The notes: a model not told the origin generated them from the sequence alone. A DNA stretch of 64,000 nt from Conexibacter sp. CPCC 205762 (GCF_030646155.1 NZ_JAUTDN010000005.1:62001-126000), one strand, 5' to 3'; counted from the stretch's first letter, positions 37,831 to 46,467 are shown. Made by a program: numbers and translations.

Positions 37831-38823
37831 ATGGATCTCGACCTGCTCGACAGCACCCTCTCTGACCTCGGCCAGCCGGCCTTCCGCGCCAAGCAGGTGT
37901 GGGAGTGGACCGCCAGAGGCGCCTCCTCCTACGAGGAGATGACCAACCTCCCGGCCGACCTGCGCGCCACGCTCACCGAGCGGGTGCCGTTCTCCTGCCT
38001 CAGACTGGAGCGCGAGCTGCACGCCAGCGACGGCACCGTCAAGGCGCTCTTCTCGACGAGAGACGGGCGCGCGGTCGAGGCCGTGCTGATGCGCTACAGG
38101 GACGGCCGCCGCTCGCTCTGCCTCTCGTCGCAGTCGGGCTGCCCGCTGACCTGCACCTTCTGCGCGACCGGCACGATGAAGTTCGGCCGCAACCTGACGC
38201 GTTCAGAGATCCTCGACCAGGCGCTCCACTTCCGCCGCATCGAGGAGGTCGACCACTGCGTCTTCATGGGCATGGGCGAGCCGATGATGAACCTCGACCA
38301 CGTGCTCGCCGCCTGCAGACGGCTGCCGTCGGTCGGCATCACGCACCGCCGCACGGCGATCTCGACGGTCGGCTGGATCCCCGGGATCGAGCGGCTGACG
38401 GCGCAGGAGATGCCGATCCGCCTGGCGCTCTCGCTGCACTCGCCCGACGACGCGCTGCGCTCGCAGATCATGCCGGTCAACGACCGCTACAGACTCGCGG
38501 ACGTGCTGAGAGCGTGCCGCGACTTCTACGAGGTCAAGCGGCGGATGGTCTTCATCGAGTACGTGATGCTGGCCGGCGTCAACGACTCCTACGCGCAGGC
38601 GCTGCAGCTCGCGAGAACGCTCGAGCCGTGGATCTTCAAGGTCAACCTGATCCCGTACAACCCGACCGACTCGATCTACGACGGCTCCTCGCGCGAGGCG
38701 ATCGAGACCTTCCGCGCGGTGCTGGAGGAGCACGGGATCTCCGCCACGGTCCGCCTGACGCGCGGCCGCGACATCGACGCCGCCTGCGGTCAGCTGGCCG
38801 TCAAGGCTGCTGCGGCGGGCTGA
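37831..38823 (+). CDS. rlmN: Dual-specificity RNA methyltransferase RlmN
   Basis: The product is 330 residues. It is a radical SAM enzyme with the cluster motif CPLTCTFC (C104, C108, C111). It methylates C2 of A2503 in 23S rRNA and A37 of some tRNAs. VFMGMGEPMMN is the SAM-contacting box. A C-terminal cysteine in DAACGQL is the methyl-carrier residue. The start ATG lies 25 bases from the divergent rluB start. Its end overlaps the convergent scpB by 23 bases. Confidence 0.95.
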   Translation: MDLDLLDSTLSDLGQPAFRAKQVWEWTARGASSYEEMTNLPADLRATLTERVPFSCLRLERELHASDGTVKALFSTRDGRAVEAVLMRYRDGRRSLCLSSQSGCPLTCTFCATGTMKFGRNLTRSEILDQALHFRRIEEVDHCVFMGMGEPMMNLDHVLAACRRLPSVGITHRRTAISTVGWIPGIERLTAQEMPIRLALSLHSPDDALRSQIMPVNDRYRLADVLRACRDFYEVKRRMVFIEYVMLAGVNDSYAQALQLARTLEPWIFKVNLIPYNPTDSIYDGSSREAIETFRAVLEEHGISATVRLTRGRDIDAACGQLAVKAAAAG

Positions 38824-39637
38824 TCGGGATCACGTCGGCGCCGGCCGGCTCCTGGTCCGGCTCCTCCTCCGGCGGGACGTCGGCGCCCAGCGCGCCGAGC
38901 GCGTCGCCGGCGGGAACGGCCGCCTCGGCGCCGCCGGGACGCTCGGTGCGGCCCTCGGCCGGCTGGGCGGCGGTCGGCACGCCGAGGCGCGCCTCGCCGG
39001 CGCGCAGCAGCCGGTCGCGGATGTTGGCGGCGACCTCGGGCGACGGGTCCCAGGCGCTGACGTCGGGCATGTCGTCGAGCGATCTGAGGCCGAACAGGCG
39101 CAGGAACAGGTCGGTCGTGCGGTAGAGGACGGCGCCGAACTGCGAGCGGCCGCCCTCCTCGATCACGCCGCGCTCGATCAGCGTCGCCGCCGCCGACTCG
39201 GCGTTGACGCCGCGGATGCGGGCGATCTCCGGCCGCGAGACCGGCTGCAGGTAGGCGACGACCGCGAGCGTCTCGGCCTGCGCGGGCGTCAGCGGCGGCG
39301 TGCGCGGCTTGCCGAAGAGGCGGCGGGCGGCGTCCTCGGCGAGCGGGTTGGAGGCGAGCACGAAGCCGCCGGCCAGCTCGCGCACGACGATCCCGCGGCG
39401 GCGCTCCTCGAGGTCCTCCCCGAGCGCTCTCAGCGCGGCCTCGACCTGCGGCACGTCGGCGTCGGCGGCGTCGGCGAGCTGGTCGGCGCTGACGGGGTCG
39501 CTGGAGAGGAACAGCAGCGCCTCGATCAGGCGCTCCAGCTCGGAGGTGTCGAAGTCGGCCGCTGCGGGCGCGGGCGCTGCTGGCGCGGGCGCCTCGGCTT
39601 CGGCGTCGGGCGCGTCGGGCGGCTGCTCGTCGGCCAT
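38801..39637 (-). CDS. scpB: Segregation and condensation protein B
   Basis: The product is 278 residues from the ATG at 39637, which shares a base with the scpA stop. An acidic, Ala/Pro-rich N-terminus (about 1-30) precedes two winged-helix domains (LERLIEALLFLSSDPVSADQ, then TPAQAETLAVVAYLQPVSR). The long C-terminal tail is again acidic and low-complexity. ScpB binds ScpA and the SMC ATPase to form condensin. Both tails are longer than in typical ScpB proteins. Confidence 0.92.
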   Translation of the reverse strand: MADEQPPDAPDAEAEAPAPAAPAPAAADFDTSELERLIEALLFLSSDPVSADQLADAADADVPQVEAALRALGEDLEERRRGIVVRELAGGFVLASNPLAEDAARRLFGKPRTPPLTPAQAETLAVVAYLQPVSRPEIARIRGVNAESAAATLIERGVIEEGGRSQFGAVLYRTTDLFLRLFGLRSLDDMPDVSAWDPSPEVAANIRDRLLRAGEARLGVPTAAQPAEGRTERPGGAEAAVPAGDALGALGADVPPEEEPDQEPAGADVIPISPPQQP

Positions 39638-40401
39638 CAGACCGCTTCGGCGGTCGCCCACGGGTTCTCGGCGCGCGCCTGCACCGTGATCTCGGCGAAC
39701 GGCTCGTCCTGCTCCCAGGTCGCCTCGCCGCGCTTGTACAGCTCCAGCAGCGCCCAGATCGTGACCGCGACCGTGACGCGGTCCGCTCTCGCGACCGCCT
39801 CGTCGAACGAGAAGCGGCCGCGGTGCAGCAGCGAGCGCAAGTGTCTCAGCCGCTCGACGACGGTGACTCTCTGGATCGTCACGTGGCTGAGCGAGATCTC
39901 GGCCGGCATCCGCAGCAGCCCGCCGATCGCGCGGCCCAGCTGCGCCGGGTCGTAGACCGGGCGCGAGTCGTCCAGCGTGCCGCGCCGCAGCGCGGCCGGC
40001 AGCGGCGCCTGGCGGAAGCGGTAGCCGGTCTCGGCGGCGAGCCGTCTCGTCAGGTAGTCGGCGGCGCCGCGGTAGCGGTGGGCCTCCAGCAGGCGCGCGA
40101 GCAGCTCCTCGGCCGCCTCGCTCGGCTGCAGGTCGACCAGCTCCTCCTCCTCGCCCGGCAGCATCAGGCGCGACTTCAGCTCCAGCAGCGCCGCGATCAG
40201 GACGAGGAACTCGGTCGCCAGCTCGAGGTCCAGCTCGCCCTTCGCCTCGAGGAAGTCGATGTAGGTCAGCACGACGTCGGCGAGGTCGACCTCGAGCAGG
40301 TCGACCTCCTCGCGCAGGACGAGCGTCAGCAGCAGGTCGAACGGCCCTGCGAAGACGTCCAGGTCGAGATCGAGATCGGCGGCGCGCATCTGTTCGAACA
40401 C
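39637..40401 (-). CDS. scpA: Segregation and condensation protein A
   Basis: The product is 254 residues. It is the kleisin that bridges SMC heads. The N-terminal helix-strand LDVFAGPFDLLLTLVLREEVD is the family hallmark, cited here only in part: FAGPFDLLL. ELKSRLMLPGEEEE follows in the middle, and a winged helix (TVAVTIWALLELYKRGEA) is at the C-terminus. Two starts are possible, at 40401 and 40389 (the next in-frame ATG). scpB follows with a one-base overlap. Confidence 0.93.
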   Translation of the reverse strand: MFEQMRAADLDLDLDVFAGPFDLLLTLVLREEVDLLEVDLADVVLTYIDFLEAKGELDLELATEFLVLIAALLELKSRLMLPGEEEELVDLQPSEAAEELLARLLEAHRYRGAADYLTRRLAAETGYRFRQAPLPAALRRGTLDDSRPVYDPAQLGRAIGGLLRMPAEISLSHVTIQRVTVVERLRHLRSLLHRGRFSFDEAVARADRVTVAVTIWALLELYKRGEATWEQDEPFAEITVQARAENPWATAEAV

Positions 40402-40490
40402 GCTAGCGGCAGCACCCGACGCCTCCGTGCGCAGTCGCGCCGGCTTCCTGCTTCTCCCTGCTCACCGCGCTCATCTGTCAGGCTCATGAC

Positions 40491-40934
40491 ATGTCAGGGA
40501 GCTTCAAGCACCGGGTCGTGCGCCCGTTCCAGAACAAGCTGGTGAACCCGCTGATCAAGCGCCTGCTGGCGCGCGGCTGGCTCCCGCCCGGCTACGCGCT
40601 GCTGGAGACGACCGGCCGTAAGAGCGGCCAGCCGCGCCAGACGCCGGTCGGCGACGGCCTCGTCGGCGAGCAGTTCTGGATCGTCGCCGAGCATGGTCCC
40701 AATGCCGCCTACGTCAAGAACATCGCCGCCGACCCGCGCGTGCGTGTCCAGGTCCGCACGGGCGGCAGCAAGCAGTGGCTCAGCGGCACCGCCACCGCCC
40801 TGCCCGACGACGACCCGCTCGAACGGCAGAGATGGCTGGCGACCACCGGCAAGGGCCGCGGCGCCAACGCCCGCGCCGTGCGCGCCTTCGGCAGCGAGCT
40901 GCTGACGGTCCGCGTCGACCTCGACCCGCGCTGA
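40491..40934 (+). CDS. F420-dependent (DUF385/DDN-type) nitroreductase-family protein
   Basis: The product is 147 residues. It has the split-barrel pattern of deazaflavin-dependent oxidoreductases: LLETTGRKSGQPRQTPV, then FWIVAEHGPNAAYVKNIAA and DPRVRVQV. Relatives in mycobacteria reduce quinones or nitro compounds with F420H2. An F420 requirement is inferred from the family; no F420 synthesis genes are in the window. The gene stands alone between divergent scpA and the convergent 40936-41913 gene, ending two bases before it. Confidence 0.85.
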   Translation: MSGSFKHRVVRPFQNKLVNPLIKRLLARGWLPPGYALLETTGRKSGQPRQTPVGDGLVGEQFWIVAEHGPNAAYVKNIAADPRVRVQVRTGGSKQWLSGTATALPDDDPLERQRWLATTGKGRGANARAVRAFGSELLTVRVDLDPR

Positions 40935-40935
40935 T

Positions 40936-41913
40936 TCAGCGGGTCGGCCCGCCGAGCCGCAGGAACGACTCCGTGCGTCTGCTCAGGGGAAGCGTCTCGT
41001 AGACGAGGAAGCGCAACGTCGTATGGCCCGTGAACCGCGGCGGCTGTCTCGGACTCTGCGGCAGGAAGGCGTATCGGCACTCGATCTCGAATGGCACGTA
41101 GCTGTCGGGATCGAGCAGGAAGGTCGACCGTGTCGCCGGCCAGAAGCCGTTGCCGGGCCGAGTGCGGCGCGCAGCCGTCTCCCCTGTGAAGCGCAGCAAT
41201 CGCCGTCCGTCACGGATCGTCTCGCCTGCCGCACGAATCTCTCGGCGCGCGATCATCGCTTCAATCGCGCCACGTGGATCGGGAACTCCGGCGATGAACG
41301 CGCGACCCGCGTCGGTGTGCGCCAACGGCGAGAGGCCGTTCAGCAATGCGATATTGCTGCCGAAGGTGGCTCCTGACCTGCCGGGGTCGCGTTGGACGCG
41401 CACTCTTCGGCTCCACGATTCGCGCGTGCGCTCGACGTTCTTCTCGAACGCGGTGTCGATCGTCCCGCCCGGCAGCCCTCTCGCGCGGCTCAGCGTCGTC
41501 CGTTCACGCCAGCGCTGACCGCCGACGTCGCTCCAGCGTTCGACGGGGCCGTCGAGCCTCCCTCGGTTTCTGCCCTCGCCTATCTGAATCACGGGACCAG
41601 GCTCGACGGCGTCGACGACGACATGTACGACGACCGGCTGCTCGCTGTGCGCAGGGACCAACCCGTCCTCGTCCTTCCCGCCCCCGAGCACGGCGACGGC
41701 GACGAGCGCGAGGGCGATGAGGCAGGCGAGGGCGACGGCGACGGCTATCGGGCCGCGGCGACGGGGGCCGGGGGCGCGGTGCGGGCGGCGGACGCGGCTG
41801 GGTGGCTCGGGCTCCGCGTCGAGCAGCGCGCGCAGCCAGCCGAGCGGGGGCGCGCCGGAGCGGCCGTCGGGCTCGGGGTCGAGCGCGCGCAGGCGGTCGA
41901 TCACGTCGCTCAT
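40936..41913 (-). CDS. Single-pass membrane protein paired with ECF sigma factor
   Basis: The product is 325 residues. The N-terminus (about 1-55) is hydrophilic and starts MSDVIDRLRALDPEP. One helix follows (about 56-76), then a beta-rich extracytoplasmic domain that ends RTESFLRLGGPTR. It resembles the CU044_5270-type proteins found beside ECF sigma genes. The start overlaps the sigma-factor stop (ATGA). It could be an anti-sigma or a co-regulated envelope protein; no zinc-binding anti-sigma motif is visible. Base composition is less GC-rich than its neighbours. Confidence 0.65.
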   Translation of the reverse strand: MSDVIDRLRALDPEPDGRSGAPPLGWLRALLDAEPEPPSRVRRPHRAPGPRRRGPIAVAVALACLIALALVAVAVLGGGKDEDGLVPAHSEQPVVVHVVVDAVEPGPVIQIGEGRNRGRLDGPVERWSDVGGQRWRERTTLSRARGLPGGTIDTAFEKNVERTRESWSRRVRVQRDPGRSGATFGSNIALLNGLSPLAHTDAGRAFIAGVPDPRGAIEAMIARREIRAAGETIRDGRRLLRFTGETAARRTRPGNGFWPATRSTFLLDPDSYVPFEIECRYAFLPQSPRQPPRFTGHTTLRFLVYETLPLSRRTESFLRLGGPTR

Positions 41914-42575
41914 GTGCGTGCCTCCTCGATCGATCCGCTTGCTGCCGCGGCGTCCGCGTCAACGCCGCCGCCTGTCGCGCGGCCTGCGCTCGCTTGGACC
42001 TCTGCCGCCGCGCGTTCGCGCTCCAGCGCCGCCTCCAGCCGTCTGCGGGCGCGGTGGAGGCGGACGTGGAAGGTCGCCTTCGTGCAGCCCATCGCGGTCG
42101 CGGCGCGGGCCGGCTCCAGGCCCTCCCACGCCGTCAGCAGCAGCGCCTCGCGGTCGGCCGGGCGCAGCGCGGCGAGCCCGCGCAGCAGCCGCTCTCCGTC
42201 GTCGCTCAACTCGGTCCCACCGGCTGCTGCGCCGCCGATGCCGGCGACGACCGCCCGCTCGCGCCCGACGCGTGCCGCCAGCGCAGCCCGCCGCGCCTCA
42301 CCGCGGCGGTGGTTGGCGAGCAGCCGGCCGGCGGTCGCGTACAGCCACGGGAGCGCGTCGGCGGGGACGCGGTCGAGCCGGCGCCAGGCGACGAGGAAGG
42401 TCTCGGCGACGAGGTCCTCGGCGCTGGCGGGATCGGTCCGGCGCCGCGCGTAGGCATGGACGGCGACGGCGTGCGCGACGTAGAGCGCCTCCAGGCGGGC
42501 GCGCGCCGGGTCGGCGCCGCCCGCAGGCGGAGACGGGGCGGCAGCGGGCGCGGCGCGGTCGGCGGGAGCGGTCAC
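41910..42575 (-). CDS. ECF-type RNA polymerase sigma factor
   Basis: The product is 221 residues. Region 2 is visible as LYVAHAVAVHAYARRRT, then SAEDLVAETFLVAWRRLD and ALPWLYATAGRLLANHRR. Region 4 is LAALRPADREALLLTAWEGL with the helix AMGCTKATFHVRLHRARRRL. Both ends carry Ala-rich extensions. It is coupled to the membrane protein downstream by a four-base overlap. The target promoter motif cannot be read here. Confidence 0.88.
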   Translation of the reverse strand: MTAPADRAAPAAAPSPPAGGADPARARLEALYVAHAVAVHAYARRRTDPASAEDLVAETFLVAWRRLDRVPADALPWLYATAGRLLANHRRGEARRAALAARVGRERAVVAGIGGAAAGGTELSDDGERLLRGLAALRPADREALLLTAWEGLEPARAATAMGCTKATFHVRLHRARRRLEAALERERAAAEVQASAGRATGGGVDADAAAASGSIEEART

Positions 42576-42615
42576 ACCCCCATATGTCCAGACGGGCGCG
42601 CCCGCTTACAAACGG

Positions 42616-43632
42616 CTAGGGGACGGCGGCGCGGTTGGGCCCGACGCCCATCAGCTCGCGCACGTCGGCGAGCGTCTCGCGCGTGATCGCGCGGGCCTTC
42701 TCGGCGCCCGCGGCGAAGATCGCCTCCAGCGCGCCCTCGTCGGAGCGCAGCTCGGCGTAGCGCTGCTGGACCGGCTCCAGCCGCTCCACCACCGCGCCTG
42801 CGACCGCGACCTTGAAGTCGCCGTAGCGGGCCTCGGCGAACTCGCGCTCGACCTCGGCGAACGACAGCCCGCGCACCGCCGCGTAGATCTCGATCAGGTT
42901 CGCGACGCCCGGCTTCTGCTCGCGGTCGTGGACGATCTCGCTGCCGGAGTCGGTGACGGCGCGCTTGAACTTCTTCTCGATCGTCTTCGGCTCGTCGAGC
43001 ACGAGCACGGTGCCCTGCTCGGTGCCGCCGGTCGTCGACATCTTCCGCGTCGGCTCCTGCAGGTCCATGATGCGCGCGCCGACCTCGCGGTAGACGCCCT
43101 CGGGCACGACCAGCGGCGGCGTCCCCGCCTCCGGCGCGAAGCGGGCGTTGAAGCGCTCGGCGATGTCGCGCATCAGCTCGATGTGCTGGCGCTGGTCGTC
43201 GCCGACCGGGACCTCGTCGGCGCGGTAGGCGAGCACGTCGGCGGCCATCAGCACCGGGTAGGTGAAGAGCGAGGCCGAGACGAGGTCGCGCTGCGCGCCG
43301 GCCTTGTCCTTGAACTGGTGCATGCGGTTGAGGTCGCCGAACGAGGTGACCGCCGCCAGCAGCCAGCTCAGCTCGGTGTGCTCCGGCACGTCGGACTGGC
43401 GGAAGAAGATGCAGCGCTCCGGGTCGAGCCCGGCCGCGAGCAGGATGCACGCCGTGTCGTAGACGCTCGCGCGCATTCTCGCGGACTCGTACGGCACGGT
43501 CGTGGCGTGCAGGTCGACGACGCAGTAGATCGCCTCGCCCCGCTCCTGATGGACGACGTAGGGCTCGATCGCCCCGATGAAGTTGCCGAGGTGCTTGCGA
43601 CCCGTCGGCTGGATCCCAGAGAAGATGCGCAC
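42616..43632 (-). CDS. trpS: Tryptophanyl-tRNA synthetase
   Basis: The product is 338 residues from a GTG at 43632. It is a class I synthetase: GIQPTGRKHLGN (residues 6-17) is the HIGH-type box and RKMSTT the KMSKS-type loop. MAADVLAYRADEVPVGDDQ and the tryptophan pocket are conserved. It charges tRNA-Trp. It starts 13 bases after a vapC toxin stop. TAGATT about 10 bases before the GTG could be a private -10 box inside the end of the toxin gene. Confidence 0.95.
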   Translation of the reverse strand: MRIFSGIQPTGRKHLGNFIGAIEPYVVHQERGEAIYCVVDLHATTVPYESARMRASVYDTACILLAAGLDPERCIFFRQSDVPEHTELSWLLAAVTSFGDLNRMHQFKDKAGAQRDLVSASLFTYPVLMAADVLAYRADEVPVGDDQRQHIELMRDIAERFNARFAPEAGTPPLVVPEGVYREVGARIMDLQEPTRKMSTTGGTEQGTVLVLDEPKTIEKKFKRAVTDSGSEIVHDREQKPGVANLIEIYAAVRGLSFAEVEREFAEARYGDFKVAVAGAVVERLEPVQQRYAELRSDEGALEAIFAAGAEKARAITRETLADVRELMGVGPNRAAVP

Positions 43633-43645
43633 GATGGCTTGAAAT

Positions 43646-43999
43646 CTATCGGTCCGGCGGGATCAGTCGCAGCCGTGGAACGCCCTCGAAATCTCTGACG
43701 TTGCGCGTCATCAGGCGCAGACCCTGCGTGACGGCCGTCGCGGCGATCAGCGCGTCTGCGATGCGGACCCCGCGCTCCCGCCGCAGACGACCGGCCAGCT
43801 CGGCGACCGCACGATCCACTGGCACCTCGCGGAAGGGCGCGAGCAGTTGCACGACGGCGCGCTCCTGGCTCGCGCGACCGGCGAACAGCTCGGTCCGCGT
43901 CACGACCGAGTAGGCGACGTCACCGCGCGGCGGTCTGAAAGCGTGCGCGCCGCGCAGATGGTCGATGAAGACGTCGCTGTCGACGAGGACGTCAGGCAC
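43646..43999 (-). CDS. vapC: VapC-type PIN-domain toxin
   Basis: The product is 117 residues from a GTG at 43999, eight bases inside the antitoxin gene; an upstream extension is not conserved. PIN acidic residues are present: LVDSDVFIDHL, TRTELFAG, RIADALIAATA and TRNVRDFEGV. These four positions match the metal-binding set of VapC ribonucleases, so the toxin looks intact. trpS follows after 13 bases on the same strand. Confidence 0.88.
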   Translation of the reverse strand: MPDVLVDSDVFIDHLRGAHAFRPPRGDVAYSVVTRTELFAGRASQERAVVQLLAPFREVPVDRAVAELAGRLRRERGVRIADALIAATAVTQGLRLMTRNVRDFEGVPRLRLIPPDR

Positions 44000-44213
44000 G
44001 ATCCCACTCGTCGCGGGCTGGGACCGTGAGGTCGGGGACTGCGCCGAAGGTCGCGTCGAGCGCAATCTGGGCGTCGGGCGCGGTATGTGCGAGGTACTCG
44101 TCGACGGCGGCTCGCACCAGCTCGGCCAGCGGCTTGCCCTCCCGGCGACCGATCTCGTCCAATCGCTCGCGCTGGTCCGACGTCAGATAGATCTGTGTGC
44201 GCAGAGCAGCCAT
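43992..44213 (-). CDS. vapB: Ribbon-helix-helix antitoxin (VapB/CopG type)
   Basis: The product is 73 residues from the ATG at 44213. The first ~45 residues fit a ribbon-helix-helix: RTQIYLTSDQRERLDEIGR as the strand and first helix, then KPLAELVRAAVDEYL. The remainder is an acidic toxin-binding tail. It overlaps vapC by eight bases. It should repress its own operon; direct repeats at the start are candidate operators. Confidence 0.85.
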   Translation of the reverse strand: MAALRTQIYLTSDQRERLDEIGRREGKPLAELVRAAVDEYLAHTAPDAQIALDATFGAVPDLTVPARDEWDRA

Positions 44214-44233
44214 ATACAGCACAGCATACAGCA
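44214..44233 (-). promoter_or_regulatory. Direct-repeat operator candidate of vapBC (trpS-linked)
   Basis: Two copies of ATACAGCA on the plus strand, at 44214-44221 and 44226-44233, lie 12 bp apart directly before the vapB ATG. Ribbon-helix-helix dimers often bind repeats at about this spacing. The whole gap after tetR is only 34 bp. Confidence 0.4.
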
Positions 44234-44247
44234 GTAGGTCTACCGCC

Positions 44248-44964
44248 CTATGGCACCGGCTGCTCGGCGCCACCGGGGCGTTCGCCGGGCGGGTCATCCG
44301 ACCAGCTGGCGACGATCGCTTCGACGATGCCGCCGCCGGCCAGGCCGTCGATCCCGGGCGGGACCTCGATCGAGGCGTCGAGGCGGGCGGCGGCGAGCAG
44401 CGCGGCGACGAGCGACTCGGCCAGCACGGCGACGAGCTGCTCGGCGGTCACGTCGCCGTCGCTGGCGATGAGCTCGCGCGTCGCCGCCTCGACCGAGCCG
44501 ATCCAGGCGCGGGCGGTCGCGCGCGCGAGCGGCGAGGAGCCGCCGGCGCCGGGCATGCCGGCGAGCACGCGCTGCGCGAACGCCTCGCGGTCGCGCGCGA
44601 CGATCGCCGCGACCTCCTCGTCGGCGGCGGCGACGCCCAGCAGCAGCGTGTGGGCATCGGCGTGCTGCTCGATCCCGGCGAAGTGGCGCTGCAGGCCGGT
44701 CAGCAGCTGGGCGGTCGGCGGCAGCGTCAGCTCCGGCTCGATCTCCTCGTGCAGCCGCTGCACCGCCCGCTCGACGGAGGCGACGTAGAACTCGCGCTTG
44801 CCCTTGAAGTAGTGGTAGAGCAGGCCGCGCGAGACGCCGCAGGCGGCGGCGATCCCGTCGATCGAGACCTCCTCCCACGACCTGCGCGCGAACAGCTCGA
44901 CGCCGGCGTCGAGCAGCTGCTCGCGGCGGACGTCGACGTCGAGGCGGGTGCGGACGCTGGCCAT
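44248..44964 (-). CDS. TetR-family transcriptional repressor
   Basis: The product is 238 residues. The N-terminal helix-turn-helix is clear: REQLLDAGVELFARRSWEEV, then IDGIAAACGVSRGLLYHYF. The C-terminal part is the variable ligand-binding domain. It is divergent from a cytochrome P450, with 66 bp between the starts. A perfect inverted repeat lies in that gap, so it most likely represses the P450 and itself. The ligand may be the P450 substrate. It is followed by the trpS-linked vapBC pair. Confidence 0.88.
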   Translation of the reverse strand: MASVRTRLDVDVRREQLLDAGVELFARRSWEEVSIDGIAAACGVSRGLLYHYFKGKREFYVASVERAVQRLHEEIEPELTLPPTAQLLTGLQRHFAGIEQHADAHTLLLGVAAADEEVAAIVARDREAFAQRVLAGMPGAGGSSPLARATARAWIGSVEAATRELIASDGDVTAEQLVAVLAESLVAALLAAARLDASIEVPPGIDGLAGGGIVEAIVASWSDDPPGERPGGAEQPVP

Positions 44965-45001
44965 CGTCCAGGCGAGTCTAGGGCGGTTCCCGCTTGAGCG
45001 A

Positions 45002-45027
45002 AGCTATTGGACTCTGATTCAATAGCT
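45002..45027. promoter_or_regulatory. Inverted-repeat operator between tetR and P450
   Basis: AGCTATTG at 45002-45009 and CAATAGCT at 45020-45027 are perfect 8-bp half-sites with a 10-bp spacer; a further base on the inner side also pairs, and one does not. The repeat ends three bases before the P450 ATG (45031). A bound TetR dimer here would block P450 transcription or initiation. It is AT-richer than anything around it. Confidence 0.65.
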
Positions 45028-45030
45028 CCC

Positions 45031-46464
45031 ATGGCCACGCTCGCCCCGTCCTGCGCCGACGACGTGCTGATCGGCGAGGCCCCCTCCTCTCCCGCCGGGC
45101 CGCTCGCATCCGACGACCGCCGCCCGCCTGCGCTGCCGCCGCTGATCGCGCTGCCGCGCGCGCTGCAGACGCTGCGCTTCTCCGTCCGCCAGATCGAGTT
45201 CGTCTTCGCCGCGCAGCGCCGGTATGGCGAGACGTTCCGCTTCAGCGGGATGTTCGACCGCGACGCGACCGTCGTGATGACGAGCCACCCGGACCACGTC
45301 AAGTCGCTCTTCACCGCCAGAGCCGACGACGCGCCGTCGCTGACGGGCGAGTCGCCGCTGCGGCCGATCGTCGGCCCCAACTCGGTCCTGACCGCGGTCG
45401 GCCCGCGCCACATGCGCCAGCGCAAGCTGCTGCTGCCGCCGTTCCACGGCGAGGCGGTCGCGCGCTACGCGGCGATGATCGCGGAGGTCGCCGACAGAGA
45501 GATCGACGCCTGGCCGATCGGCGAGCCGATCCGGCTGGCGCCGCGGATGCAGGCGATCACGCTCGACGTGATCATGGCCGGCATCTTCGGGATCGAAGGG
45601 CTGCCCGAGAAGGGCACGCCGGAGCGCAGCCTGCGCGAGGCGATCCGCTGGGGGATCGCGCTGTCGGTGCGGCCCGAGGCGCAGTTCTTCGAGCTGCTCA
45701 ACATCAACCGCGAAGAGCCCGCCGGGCCGCTGAAGCGGCTGCTGGCGAGACTCGACCGCTACATCTACGCCGTCATCGACGCCCGCCGCGCCGCCGACGA
45801 CGCCGCCGAGCGGACCGACATCCTCTCGCTGCTGCTGCGCACGACCGCAGAGGACGGCACGCCGCTGACCGACAGAGAGCTGCGCGACGAGCTGGTCACG
45901 CTCGTGCTCGCCGGCCACGAGACGACCGCCAACTCGCTCGCCTGGTCGTTCGAACGGCTCGTGCGCACGCCGGCGGCGTACGACCGCCTGCGCGAGGTCG
46001 CCCGCTCCGGCGGCGCCGAGTTCGCCGACGAGGACGGCTGGATCGAGGCGACGATCCACGAGACGATGCGCTCCCGCCCAGTGATCCCGATCATAGGCCG
46101 GCGCGTGAAGCGGCCCTGGCAGCTCGGCGAGCACGTGCTGCCAGCGGAGTCGGAGCTGCTCGTCAGCATCCTGCTGCTGCACCACCGCGCGGACGTCTAC
46201 CCCGACCCGTTCGCCTTCCGCCCCGAGCGCTTCCTCGGCGTCAGACCCGGCACCTACACGTGGATCCCGTTCGGCGGCGGCATCCGCCGCTGTCTCGGCG
46301 CGGCGCTGGCGATGGCCGAGCAGCGCGTCGTGATGCGCGCGATCGCCCGCCGCACCGATCTCGCGCCGGTCGACGCGGCGCCCGAGAAGGCCCGCCACCG
46401 CAACGTCACGATGATCCCGCAGGAGGGCGCGCAGGTGATCGTGACGGCGAAGCGGCCGGCGTGA
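45031..46464 (+). CDS. Cytochrome P450
   Basis: The product is 477 residues from the ATG at 45031; a TTG at 45007 would place the start within the operator. Motifs: AGHETT at 294-299 (oxygen activation in the I helix), ETMR at 344-347 (ExxR), and FGGGIRRCLGAALA with the heme cysteine C421. It has no membrane anchor, so it is a soluble class I enzyme needing separate ferredoxin partners; none is in the window. The CYP family is not assigned. It is controlled, by inference, by the divergent TetR. Confidence 0.92.
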   Translation: MATLAPSCADDVLIGEAPSSPAGPLASDDRRPPALPPLIALPRALQTLRFSVRQIEFVFAAQRRYGETFRFSGMFDRDATVVMTSHPDHVKSLFTARADDAPSLTGESPLRPIVGPNSVLTAVGPRHMRQRKLLLPPFHGEAVARYAAMIAEVADREIDAWPIGEPIRLAPRMQAITLDVIMAGIFGIEGLPEKGTPERSLREAIRWGIALSVRPEAQFFELLNINREEPAGPLKRLLARLDRYIYAVIDARRAADDAAERTDILSLLLRTTAEDGTPLTDRELRDELVTLVLAGHETTANSLAWSFERLVRTPAAYDRLREVARSGGAEFADEDGWIEATIHETMRSRPVIPIIGRRVKRPWQLGEHVLPAESELLVSILLLHHRADVYPDPFAFRPERFLGVRPGTYTWIPFGGGIRRCLGAALAMAEQRVVMRAIARRTDLAPVDAAPEKARHRNVTMIPQEGAQVIVTAKRPA

Positions 46465-46467
46465 GGA

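Noticed and set aside
45007-45030. TTG start eight codons upstream for the P450
   Set aside because: It falls inside the inverted-repeat operator; the ATG at 45031 is better placed.
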